Source of the DNA: Microbacterium suwonense
Lineage (GTDB): Bacteria > Actinomycetota > Actinomycetes > Actinomycetales > Microbacteriaceae
NCBI RefSeq assembly: GCF_030296555.1
Contig: NZ_AP027728.1
Coordinates: 2,418,001 to 2,482,000 of the forward strand
Length of the DNA stretch: 64,000 bases
Direction of reading: 5' to 3'
Below the pieces are notes generated by a model that saw nothing but the letters and a program-made list of their open reading frames with translations, was not told the DNA's origin and searched no databases. Of the stretch, positions 24,487 through 32,208 are shown piece by piece. Position 1 is the stretch's first letter. The number at the start of each line of letters is the position of its first letter. The position numbers and the translations under genes are program-made.

Positions 24487-25113
24487 TCAGACCGGCATCG
24501 CCTCCTTGCCGTGGACCTTCGCGCGGGTTGCTCGGGCGTCACGAATGGCACGCCATACAGTGCGCTCGGACACGCCGAGCGTGTCAGCGATGTCGATGGG
24601 TCGCTCCCCCGCCTGTTCGTACAACGAGAGCGCCTGCTTCTTCTGGCGCGGCGTGAGCGATGGCTTGCGCCCGCCAACGCGGCCAGCACGCCGAGCGGCC
24701 GCAAGGCCTGCGAGCGTCCGTTCGCGCGTCAGTTCGGCCTCCATCTCGAAGACGACGGCGAGGATGCCGATGAAGGCTCGGCCGGTGGGTGTGGAGGAGT
24801 CGAGTGCTTCAGTGACCGAGCGGAGGATGATGCCGCGTCCGCCCTGTTCGACGGGTCGGGTGAGTTCTTGTACGAGTCGGATGACCTCTGCGCTGGACCT
24901 TCCCAAGCGACTGAGGCTGTACACATGTAGCGAATCGTGCTCCCGGAGAGCGTTGAGGCACGCGTCGAGGCCTTCGCGCTGCATGACCCGGCCGGACACA
25001 CCTTCGTCGACGAACTCACGCTCGGGGGCTTCGCCGAGCGCCTTCTCGATGGCGAGCCGCTGCGAGGCGAGGGTCTGGTCGGCGGTGGACACCCGCAAGT
25101 AGGAGATGCGCAT
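24487..25113 (-). CDS. Serine recombinase, resolvase/invertase family
   Basis: The 208-aa protein catalyses site-specific DNA recombination through a 5'-phosphoserine link. The nucleophile is Ser9 in YLRVSTADQ. The catalytic core includes LSRLGRSSAEVIRL and the Arg-rich TPTGRAFIGILAVVFEMEAE helix. The C-terminus holds the helix-turn-helix PIDIADTLGVSERTVWRAIR. It resembles Tn3 resolvases and Pin-type invertases. It abuts the 121-aa gene (25114) and is in the minus-strand operon from the 25.6 kb promoter. Its crossover site is not identified. Confidence 0.92.
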   Translation of the reverse strand: MRISYLRVSTADQTLASQRLAIEKALGEAPEREFVDEGVSGRVMQREGLDACLNALREHDSLHVYSLSRLGRSSAEVIRLVQELTRPVEQGGRGIILRSVTEALDSSTPTGRAFIGILAVVFEMEAELTRERTLAGLAAARRAGRVGGRKPSLTPRQKKQALSLYEQAGERPIDIADTLGVSERTVWRAIRDARATRAKVHGKEAMPV

Positions 25114-25479
25114 TTAGAGGCTCACCTCGCCGAGGTGGAGGACCGGCACGCGGAGTGCGGCGGGGTGCCCACCTTCGCGGTGCTCGGGGAGCACGACCGC
25201 GTCGGCATCCTTCACCAGGAAGTCGAACGGCGTGCGTCCGATGGTGAAGCCCTGGTTGCGGAACCAGTCGGCAGCGTGGGCCTGACCAGCGGGCAAGTAG
25301 ATGGTCACATCCCTGGTCTGGTCAAGATGCTGGAGCTGGTCGAGGGCGCTCGGCGAGTAGTAGACGCCGTCCCCTTCCACCGTGTCGGCAAGCATCGGCA
25401 GCGCGGCGGGGAGCGTGAGGTGGCCTCGCGCCGCGACGGCCACCGTGGTGGAGTCGATGAGCATTCTGGTGCTCTGCAT
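25114..25479 (-). CDS. Island hypothetical protein (121 aa)
   Basis: It begins MQSTRMLIDSTTVAVAARGH after AAGGAAAGAGGCAGGGT, which contains both a ribosome site and the start-associated motif seen at 16064 and 17156. No family is recognised. The protein is the first gene of the minus-strand operon from the palindromic divergent promoter at 25594-25643. It is loosely similar to the 89-aa protein on the other side of the recombinase. Confidence 0.6.
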   Translation of the reverse strand: MQSTRMLIDSTTVAVAARGHLTLPAALPMLADTVEGDGVYYSPSALDQLQHLDQTRDVTIYLPAGQAHAADWFRNQGFTIGRTPFDFLVKDADAVVLPEHREGGHPAALRVPVLHLGEVSL

Positions 25480-25593
25480 ACCCTGCCTCTTTCCTTCGAT
25501 TTCGTCAGCTCGGCTGCCGTGCGCTCGGTGCCGGTGGCCGTCACTGCCAGTTCCCGCTGTCAGAATCTGCTGGCTGAACGGGACGTTCATGAC

Positions 25594-25643
25594 GCACTTG
25601 ACTTTGTACCGTTTTACCCTCATAGCGGTACAAAGTCAAGTGC
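25594..25643. promoter_or_regulatory. Divergent promoter with an 18-bp perfect inverted repeat operator
   Basis: GCACTTGACTTTGTACCG (25594-25611) and its exact complement (25626-25643) flank a 14-bp centre. On the minus strand TTGACT is followed at 17 bp by TAAAAC. On the plus strand TTGACT (25598-25603) is followed at 17 bp by CATAGC. The GTACCG/CGGTAC core recurs at 28212-28230 in front of the methyltransferase. Confidence 0.8.
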
Positions 25644-25661
25644 GGAGGATAGTCTGGGTAG

Positions 25662-26135
25662 ATGGCACGCGAACGGCTGGAGGAGGGCAAGTGGGGACAA
25701 ATCTCCACTCATCAAGCCCCTGACGGGCGTTGGGCTGCGCAAGCGCGACTGCATGACCCTGTCCGCAAGAAGGTGATGCAAGTCCGCCGTTTCGGACGGT
25801 CACCCGAGCACGCCGAGGAAGTGCTGAAGGCCGAACTGATGAGACGCGCGGCCGCATCGCCTCCTCCACACCCGGAATACGCGTCCACGTTCGGCGACAT
25901 CCTGGAGTGGTGGTGGATTGAGGCGCGACCGAACCACAACTGGTCAGACACCACCAATGAGTCGATGATGTACGCGCGGAAGCAACTCGAACGGTTCGCT
26001 GACCGCGCTTGGTCGCATCCCAACGACGCGTACGACCTAGCTGAAGAACTCGACGGCAACAGCCGCACCACGCAGTTGGCGGTGCGGCTGTTGTGGCACG
26101 TCGCGCGGGACGCTCAGAACGCGGTGCCGTTCTGA
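25662..26135 (+). CDS. Integrase N-terminal-domain-like protein without catalytic domain
   Basis: The 157-aa protein begins MARERLEEGKWGQISTHQAP and goes on DGRWAAQARLHDPVRKKVMQ. This is the arm-binding domain pattern of actinophage tyrosine integrases, followed by a core-binding helical region (FGDILEWWWIEARPNHNWSD). The catalytic domain (R, HxxR, Y) is absent. The last ~30 residues are encoded by a hairpin (26057-26093) and are probably not original. It may be a decayed integrase, or a DNA-binding protein derived from one. It sits under the palindromic promoter. Confidence 0.6.
   Translation: MARERLEEGKWGQISTHQAPDGRWAAQARLHDPVRKKVMQVRRFGRSPEHAEEVLKAELMRRAAASPPPHPEYASTFGDILEWWWIEARPNHNWSDTTNESMMYARKQLERFADRAWSHPNDAYDLAEELDGNSRTTQLAVRLLWHVARDAQNAVPF
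26057..26093. terminator. Hairpin terminator-like, within the end of the integrase-like frame
   Basis: Arms CAACAGCCGCACC (26057-26069) and GGTGCGGCTGTTG (26081-26093) with an 11-nt loop. It lies between converging genes. No long U tract follows. Confidence 0.6.
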
Positions 26136-26746
26136 GATGCGAGTGCACTGAGGTACGGCACGACTCTCATCTCGGAGGTGTACAACTTCCTTGAGCGCTT
26201 CTTCATCGCCGCCTCGGCCAGACCTCGGCTGCCGTAGATACGCGCCTGTTCGAGGCCAGACCCTAGCACGAAGTTGTAGATGGAGATGTAGTTGCCAGGC
26301 CACCGTTCGATGACGTAGCGGTCATCCTCAATCTCGCCGCGTAGGTTCCCGTAGGACCGCATGAAAGCATCCACGCACATCTTCACCAGCGCAGGCACGT
26401 TGTCGCCGAGCACATGGAGATTCTTCCCGGCCTTGTACACGTGCGCGTCCGGCATCCATCCCTTGATGCATCTCTCGACAGCTCCCAGCGCCCGACGAAG
26501 GCGAGCAGGCACGCTCGATTCGGCTGCGGCGTACTGGAACGTCACGATGATGGCCTCGTAGACGAACGCCTCCTCCAGCGTGAAACCGTACGTTGACATG
26601 CTCTCAGCAAGTTCTTCCGGCGTGTACTGGTCCTTGACGGTTGAGAAGTGGTGCTCCGGGTAAGTGTTGCTTGAACGCGATTCGAACTTGTAAGACAGCG
26701 CGGCGGAGTCGAACTCGAACCAGCGAATGATTTCGTAACTCATCAC
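26114..26746 (-). CDS. Island hypothetical protein coupled to the methyltransferase (about 210 aa)
   Basis: It starts at GTG 26744-26746 or ATG 26741-26743, overlapping the methyltransferase stop (GTGATGA), so the two are translationally coupled. The protein has MSYEIIRWFEFDSAALSYKF at the start and a helical middle (VPARLRRALGAVERCIKGWM). I see no nuclease motif. Position suggests a functional partner of the methyltransferase, but no restriction activity can be claimed. Confidence 0.65.
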   Translation of the reverse strand: MMSYEIIRWFEFDSAALSYKFESRSSNTYPEHHFSTVKDQYTPEELAESMSTYGFTLEEAFVYEAIIVTFQYAAAESSVPARLRRALGAVERCIKGWMPDAHVYKAGKNLHVLGDNVPALVKMCVDAFMRSYGNLRGEIEDDRYVIERWPGNYISIYNFVLGSGLEQARIYGSRGLAEAAMKKRSRKLYTSEMRVVPYLSALASQNGTAF

Positions 26747-28062
26747 GCCACCTTCACAAGGTTGAGAAGGGAGGCCGTGATGTCGTCCGCAACGACATTG
26801 AGGTCGTGGATGAAATCGCCCTCGTTGACGATGAGCGCGTAAAGCCGACGGTACTCAGATACGTAGTCCATCACCGCCACCTCAGCCCACGGGGTTGAGG
26901 ATTCGGCCTCGCCTGCATCGACGAAGCTGTGCTCGAAGAAATGCATGTTCGCGTCGTAGGTGCGAGTGTTCTTGGTGCTGCGTACCCACTCCCCCGTCAC
27001 GGCAGCGCGCATCCGCTTCGCTGTCGCAACACGCGCGATGCCGTCCTCTGGATTCTGCTCGCCGCCCTCATTGTTCGTAATGAGCGTGAAGCGCCAAGAC
27101 TCGCCTTCGCGTGCGTCGAGGTCAAGCACGGCGTGCCCGGTCGCACCGGAACCTGCGAAGAAATCCAGCACACGGATGGGTTCCGCTTTCGACTCGTCGC
27201 GGCGGGCGGTCGGCACGACAGCAGGAAGGATGCGCCCGAGGAGTTCGCGGTGCTTCGGGTAGTCGAACCATGCCTTACCGTTCGCCCGCTTGCCCAACAT
27301 CGCGCCGAGTTCGACCGTTGCGCCTCGCTGCTTGATGTCGTCTACGAAGCCGCTCATGTTCTGCCCGATGAACTCCGGGTCAGCCGTTTCCAGCACGTCA
27401 CGGTCTTTCGCGTAGATGTGCATGTAGTCGCACTCGTTGGAGACGAACCGAGCGGTCCCCTTGTACTCGCCGCCCGCCCACGTGACCTGCCCGAGGCGGT
27501 TCTTCCGTCCGAAGACACGGTCAAGCAACATCACAGCGTGGGCATCCTCGTGCCGTCCGATATGCACGATGATGACGCCGGTGTCACGAAGGGCCTCACG
27601 GGCGAGCACAAGGCGCGGCAGCATGAACGACATCCACGGAGCGTGGTCGTCGCCGAGAGTGAGTTCCTTGCGCGCCTTCTTCGTGTCCGCGTAAGTCAGG
27701 TCGTTCTTCTGACGGTTGTAGGGCGGGTCGATGTAGATGACATCAGCCTTCGGCGCACCCGACGCGATGTACCCCATGAGAGCCGGAAGGTTGTCCGACT
27801 CGATGAGGTAGTTGTCTGCGGTGCTGCCGGTCAGCGTGCTGTGCTCGGCGACCGGGACGAACCGGCTGACCTGGCCGCCACGGAGGCAGGCCGCTTCCTG
27901 TGACTGCTCAACCTGCGGCATGAACGTGTAGAACACGTCCTCCTGCTGCGCCCGCTCGAACTGGCGCATGAGCGCCATCGCCTGTCCATACGTGAACGAA
28001 ACGCCTCCGTTGCTGACGGTGGCCTTGTTGTTGCCCTTGCGGGCGGTAGTGCTGGTAGCCAT
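26743..28062 (-). CDS. DNA methyltransferase, beta class N6-adenine/N4-cytosine (type III Mod-like)
   Basis: The 439-aa protein transfers methyl from S-adenosylmethionine to DNA bases. Catalytic motif IV is VIYIDPPYN (DPPY at 112-115), and the AdoMet motif DFFAGSGATGH (FAGSG at 302-306) comes later; this order defines the beta class. The segment between holds the target-recognition part. ATG 28060-28062 follows GAGAGGAG. No recognised restriction partner is adjacent: the downstream coupled gene is unknown. It may be an orphan island methylase, an anti-restriction device or part of a new system. A long structured leader lies upstream. Confidence 0.9.
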   Translation of the reverse strand: MATSTTARKGNNKATVSNGGVSFTYGQAMALMRQFERAQQEDVFYTFMPQVEQSQEAACLRGGQVSRFVPVAEHSTLTGSTADNYLIESDNLPALMGYIASGAPKADVIYIDPPYNRQKNDLTYADTKKARKELTLGDDHAPWMSFMLPRLVLAREALRDTGVIIVHIGRHEDAHAVMLLDRVFGRKNRLGQVTWAGGEYKGTARFVSNECDYMHIYAKDRDVLETADPEFIGQNMSGFVDDIKQRGATVELGAMLGKRANGKAWFDYPKHRELLGRILPAVVPTARRDESKAEPIRVLDFFAGSGATGHAVLDLDAREGESWRFTLITNNEGGEQNPEDGIARVATAKRMRAAVTGEWVRSTKNTRTYDANMHFFEHSFVDAGEAESSTPWAEVAVMDYVSEYRRLYALIVNEGDFIHDLNVVADDITASLLNLVKVA

Positions 28063-28241
28063 TTGGCTACTCCTCTCTGGTAGATGTCGCAGGCTGTTGC
28101 CTGATGAGACCCGGTGTTGGGTGGCGACGTGGCGGTTGCCGGGCTGGTTGCCCGACACCTCATGCAGAGGTGCTTTCCACCAGAGAGTGCTGTTGAGTTG
28201 TTACTGACAATGTACCGCATCAACCGGTACGGAGTCAAGTC
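28063..28241 (-). promoter_or_regulatory. Methyltransferase promoter, GTACCG operator and leader
   Basis: Read toward the gene, TTGACT (28233-28238) is followed at 18 bp by TACATT. GTACCG (28212-28217) and CGGTAC (28225-28230) form a dyad with TGAC/GTCA outer arms, as at 25.6 kb. In the ~150-nt leader, CTCTCTGGT (complement of 28179-28187) can pair with ACCAGAGAG (complement of 28073-28081), which overlaps the ribosome site GAGAGGAG. Confidence 0.55.
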
Positions 28242-28259
28242 AGAACTCAAACCTTTTTG

Positions 28260-29114
28260 TCAGTGCTCAGAAAACTCCAGGACACGAGCAGATTCCGCAA
28301 GCAGCCGGTCTAACGTTCTGAGTGTCGCAGCGTAGTTCCGGATGGCATCCTGCCGTGGGTTTACCCCCGGCATCTCCATGTCCCAGTCGGCACCGGCAAC
28401 GCGAACACCGCTCCCGCCGTACAGGAATATCTGGTCCCACGCCTGCGAGTAATGACTGTCCGACGAGAGTCGGTACCATGCGGCTGCCACCTCATCATCG
28501 AACAGCGACCGCGCACGTTCGGCACGGCCCAACAGTGGCTTTTTCGCGCGCTCACGGGCCGTCGCCCTCGCCTTGTCGTGGCGAATGCCGACCGTACTCC
28601 GAGCAACGTACCTCCCGACCAGCTTCGTCTTCACTTCATCGAAGTCGAAGTCAGCGGGGAGTTGTGGGTCGCCCTTTATGCTGTCCAGGTCGTCGATGAG
28701 GAGCTGGGCGAGACGTATGAACCGCTCTGCGTCGTCTATGCGGTCGTCCAGTACCCAACACACACTCAGCGCGTTCTCCATGATTGCGCGCTGATGGGGT
28801 GCCATTGACGTGTAGGGCGGTCCTCCGGGATGCGAAGCGATGATGCACAACGTGTGCGCGTGCGCGGAGGCGTGGTCGAGCCGACCGTTCAGGAACGCAC
28901 TGAAAAGCCCGGCTCCGTCCTCTTTGCCCGCTCGCAGTTTCTCGTTCGCCTTCGCCACCAGACTGCCCTCATGCGGCTGTCGCGCATAATGAGCGAGAAC
29001 AGTGAGCGCACGCGCCCTGTCCAGCAGCTCCCGCATGGATTCGGTCTGGCCAGGCGCTTCGATGTCGTGCACGTGCATCGGCGGGTACCCGGCTGGAAGA
29101 TACTGGCTGGTCAC
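28260..29114 (-). CDS. Island hypothetical protein, helical (about 284 aa)
   Basis: The protein is mostly alpha-helical with His and Arg residues at helix starts (HQRAIMENALSVCWVLDDRI, ERFIRLAQLLIDDLDSIKGD, SHYSQAWDQIFLYGGSGVRV). The pattern resembles uncharacterised helical proteins of phage-defence islands, though I cannot name a family. The start is uncertain: GTG 29112-29114 or ATG 29076-29078. It lies 43 bp after the membrane-anchored gene on the same strand. Unknown function. Confidence 0.6.
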   Translation of the reverse strand: MTSQYLPAGYPPMHVHDIEAPGQTESMRELLDRARALTVLAHYARQPHEGSLVAKANEKLRAGKEDGAGLFSAFLNGRLDHASAHAHTLCIIASHPGGPPYTSMAPHQRAIMENALSVCWVLDDRIDDAERFIRLAQLLIDDLDSIKGDPQLPADFDFDEVKTKLVGRYVARSTVGIRHDKARATARERAKKPLLGRAERARSLFDDEVAAAWYRLSSDSHYSQAWDQIFLYGGSGVRVAGADWDMEMPGVNPRQDAIRNYAATLRTLDRLLAESARVLEFSEH

Positions 29115-29157
29115 CTCCCGAGCGTATCGAGTTGGAAGGCGTTGGCCGCTCCGCCAC

Positions 29158-29811
29158 TTACTGTTGGATGTCCACCCAGACCGGGTCAAGCCACTGCTCG
29201 GTCTCGGTTACCGAGATGGCTAGCGGCAAAGCGCCCGCGACGGACTGGAATGCAAAGTTCCACTCGTGCGGGGTGTCTTGCAGGAGGTGGTCATTGCAAC
29301 CGGGATTTCCGGGGATACTGGCGGTTTCGAAGACCGGGGCCATCTCCCGCTCTTCCGTGTCAAACACCTGGATGTACAGGTCGGTGTTTCCGCACGACAG
29401 GTCGGCCTGCGTCTTACTGTTCGAGTACGTCGATTTGATGAGGAGGAGCTGTCCACCTGAGTCCGGCGTCAGCGGGGAACCGTCGGTCGTCGCGATGGAG
29501 TTAGTCACCTCGACTGAGTGGATGGTGAGCGTGACGTTCCCTGTCGTGAAGGTGTCGCCGATGCGGAACGTCTCAGGCTCTGGCTCGGCCGGAGGAGGCG
29601 CTGGTTGTATAGCCTTCGGCTCGGCAACGACAGGCTCGGAACTAGTGGTCGGCACGTTGCTGGGTTCGGCGGCGGGCGCGTCCTTGCCGCCAATCATGAT
29701 TCCCACGAGCACGGCCACGCCGATAACAAGTACGAAGAGCACAACTCCGCCACCGATGAGTACACCCCGTGAAATCGTGACGCCCTTCGGCGAGGGACTT
29801 GACTCAGTCAT
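29158..29811 (-). CDS. Membrane-anchored extracellular protein, DUF4352-like
   Basis: The 217-aa protein has a short cytoplasmic N-terminus, one membrane helix (about residues 15-40, GVLIGGGVVLFVLVIGVAVL), a Pro/Glu-rich linker and a beta-sandwich domain (FRIGDTFTTGNVTLTIHSVE, then GGQLLLIKSTYSNS) typical of DUF4352. Two Cys (LSCGNTD, NPGCNDH) may form a disulphide outside the cell. AAGGAAAAG precedes the ATG. Function unknown; such proteins are common on mobile elements. Confidence 0.78.
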   Translation of the reverse strand: MTESSPSPKGVTISRGVLIGGGVVLFVLVIGVAVLVGIMIGGKDAPAAEPSNVPTTSSEPVVAEPKAIQPAPPPAEPEPETFRIGDTFTTGNVTLTIHSVEVTNSIATTDGSPLTPDSGGQLLLIKSTYSNSKTQADLSCGNTDLYIQVFDTEEREMAPVFETASIPGNPGCNDHLLQDTPHEWNFAFQSVAGALPLAISVTETEQWLDPVWVDIQQ

Positions 29812-29977
29812 TCTTTTCCTTCTCAGACAAGACTCCAGCACTCCATCAGCGCAGCCACTTCTCGCGAGTCTAGAGGTAAGCTACTGACCCGCTATCTTCT
29901 TTGGGCTATGAGCGGACATCGAACGGAGGTAGAGCGACGAGGCTCGTTGATTCGGCCGCTCAGGCCATGATGGGGTC
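29812..29977. other. Divergent intergenic gap
   Basis: This 166-bp gap carries promoters for the two divergent genes. A 20-codon frame beginning MSGHRTEVERRG (about 29908-29970) precedes the next gene but gives no sign of being real. Confidence 0.4.
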
Positions 29978-31681
29978 ATGACAAGTTCAGTCCGCCCTCC
30001 AAATGAGACCGAGGGCGCGAGCGTTGCGGGCGACGCCCGCGACATGCTCCGTCAGAAGCGCTACGTGGAGGCGTTGGCCCTTACTCGACGAGTCCTTGAG
30101 AACTATCTCAGCTACGACGACCCGCGCCGAGGCTGGGTACCCACACGATTTATTCTAGGGTCGCAGTACGGTCGCCTGGCGGCAGCGTTCGAAGACGAGT
30201 CCGTGCACGACCTCATGAGCCAAGTTGTTGACCGTATGGCGACAGTCGATACTGGGGCCGATTGCGACGCATGGCGCGCTGAAGTCACTGGCTACCGTTC
30301 GGACCTCGAAGCAATGCGGTCATTGAGAGCCGCCGTTGTCGCCTCCGAAACGGGCGTCCCCATTAAGGAGTTGAAGCCTGTGGTGCAGCGTGCGATGAAC
30401 CGCCTCAGATGGATGGAGAAAGCAGGTACCGTGCACATCATCGCGGGTACCGCGTACCCGGGACCGGCCCCGACGGTCGAACCAGCTCCGATTGCGCCCG
30501 GCAACGTCCCTACGCTGCATACCTACTTCTTCTCCAGTCCGGACGACCTCGAATCGACCGAGCAGAAGGAGTTCTACCAGCGCTTCGTGGAGTCTGTAAG
30601 GACCGGTGAGCCGCTCGACCTGGAGGGAAACCTCTCCTATGCGTTCATATTGCTGCGCGAGGCGACCGCCCGTCGGCTCGACAGTCGTAAGGATGCAGCA
30701 TTCCTGAAGCACGCGCTCCTCTTGTTCCAGCGCACAGCCCCTGGAACCTCGCTGGCTGGGTACGCGCGACGATGGCACGCGGACCTCGCATTCTTGGTAG
30801 GCGATTTCGAGACGGGCCTCCGCCGCTTCGGTCCGGCAGGGCCAGATTTAGAGCTGTACGTGAATCTCGCTTCGGTTGCGGGGGAAGGTCGCATCACACC
30901 CGAGATGGTGGACCAGTGGCTGGGCCAGAGTAACCGTCTTACTGACTTCGGTCAGAAGCGAAAGCAGGATGTCGGCACGCACTTGTCTGACATCCTCAAC
31001 GAGTTGCACGACGAGTTGGGCCAAAGCGTGGTCATGGACCTGTGGCGCAAGCTTGTGGACCGGGTTCGCCTTGGCACTGCCAACGGGGCCGGAATCGACT
31101 TTGCTACCTCATTGTCGGAAGGTGAAATAGCTGAGCGCCTTGCCCACGTAGACCTCAGCGGAGGCTACCGACGTCCACGCGAGGCTTTCGCAGGCATGCC
31201 GGGGCTTGGGCAGCCCATCGAGTGGCCGTCGCCCTGGGTTCACACATACTGGTTCGACTGGTTCGTTCTGGAACAACTCCAGAGCATTTACCGGCAGGCA
31301 GAGAATCGGCTCCGAGAAGCCGAAGGGTTGCACCCGGTTGGGGAAGGCTGGGTCTCGGAGGTCGCCCTCCTCAACGAGTTGCGCGCGGCGTTCCCTGACG
31401 AGCGTGTTGTGCATCAGGGTCGCCCCCGTTGGCTGGGGCAGCAGTCGCTCGACATCTACTTTCCGGAGCGGTATGTCGCCGTGGAGTATCAAGGGCTTCA
31501 GCATTCGGAGCCGGTGGAGCGCTTCGGAGGCGCGGAGGCTTTTGTTCGGCAGCAAGAGCGCGACCAACGGAAGCGTGAATTGTGTCGGACGCACGGGGTC
31601 GCCCTGATTGAAGTGCACCCGGGCTACGACCCCGAGCAAGTTATCGAAGAGATTCGCGGTCTGCTTGCATCACGCGAATAG
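29978..31681 (+). CDS. Helical-repeat protein with C-terminal PD-(D/E)XK-like nuclease domain
   Basis: The 567-aa protein begins with TPR-like helices (DARDMLRQKRYVEALALTRR), has a Pro-rich break near residue 165, a long helical middle, and a C-terminal domain (about 455-567) with a Vsr/EDxHD-type nuclease pattern. An early Glu lies in EVALLNELRAAFP; then SLDIYFPERYVAVEYQGLQH gives Asp492, Glu503, Gln505 and His509; and ERDQRKRELCRTHGVALIEV closes it. Such domains occur in homing endonucleases and defence proteins. No partner gene is certain. It is a candidate DNA-targeting defence effector; the activity is inferred from motif only. Confidence 0.7.
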   Translation: MTSSVRPPNETEGASVAGDARDMLRQKRYVEALALTRRVLENYLSYDDPRRGWVPTRFILGSQYGRLAAAFEDESVHDLMSQVVDRMATVDTGADCDAWRAEVTGYRSDLEAMRSLRAAVVASETGVPIKELKPVVQRAMNRLRWMEKAGTVHIIAGTAYPGPAPTVEPAPIAPGNVPTLHTYFFSSPDDLESTEQKEFYQRFVESVRTGEPLDLEGNLSYAFILLREATARRLDSRKDAAFLKHALLLFQRTAPGTSLAGYARRWHADLAFLVGDFETGLRRFGPAGPDLELYVNLASVAGEGRITPEMVDQWLGQSNRLTDFGQKRKQDVGTHLSDILNELHDELGQSVVMDLWRKLVDRVRLGTANGAGIDFATSLSEGEIAERLAHVDLSGGYRRPREAFAGMPGLGQPIEWPSPWVHTYWFDWFVLEQLQSIYRQAENRLREAEGLHPVGEGWVSEVALLNELRAAFPDERVVHQGRPRWLGQQSLDIYFPERYVAVEYQGLQHSEPVERFGGAEAFVRQQERDQRKRELCRTHGVALIEVHPGYDPEQVIEEIRGLLASRE

Positions 31682-31740
31682 GTCCCACATCCCACCCAAG
31701 TTGTGGCGCTGGGAGCATCAGTAGTCGTAGTGTCGTCGGC

Positions 31741-32208
31741 ATGAACTTCGATGAAGCAGCGGACACCATCACGGCCGTGCTGCTCGGCGACCGGGAGTTC
31801 TCGACGGTGAGCATCGGCGCGGATGAATCGGTCACATTGGACGGCACGATGGAGCGTGGCGCGGTCATCGAGTCAGAGCATCGAGCTGGCGCGGAGCGTG
31901 TCGCTGAGGGACTGCGGATGGCCGCATCCCGGCTGCGACCGGCCGGTGAGCTGGTGACCGTCACACGGCAGGAGCTGGCGATGTGGTTCGAGGGCCGCGA
32001 TGGCCTGGAGGAGGCTACGCCCAAGTGTCAGCGTTGCCTGGTGCCGTTGACGCCGCATCCGACGGCTGAGGCGTGGACGTGTCCGAGCTGCGGCGCGCTC
32101 ACGCTGGCCCAGCGCTACTTCGCCTCGCCTGTTGGCTGGAAGTCCTGCCAACGGTTTCTCTCCGAGGAGTACACCGAGATGCTCGGACCATCGCCGCGAC
32201 CTGCGTAG
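31741..32208 (+). CDS. Zinc-ribbon hypothetical protein
   Basis: The 155-aa protein begins MNFDEAADTITAVLLGDREF. It contains a zinc ribbon CQRCLVPL and WTCPSCGAL (about residues 101-123). It starts 59 bp after the nuclease-domain gene on the same strand. Its 3' end overlaps the end of the converging membrane gene by 94 bp, so one of the two ends may be misread. Function unknown. Confidence 0.55.
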   Translation: MNFDEAADTITAVLLGDREFSTVSIGADESVTLDGTMERGAVIESEHRAGAERVAEGLRMAASRLRPAGELVTVTRQELAMWFEGRDGLEEATPKCQRCLVPLTPHPTAEAWTCPSCGALTLAQRYFASPVGWKSCQRFLSEEYTEMLGPSPRPA

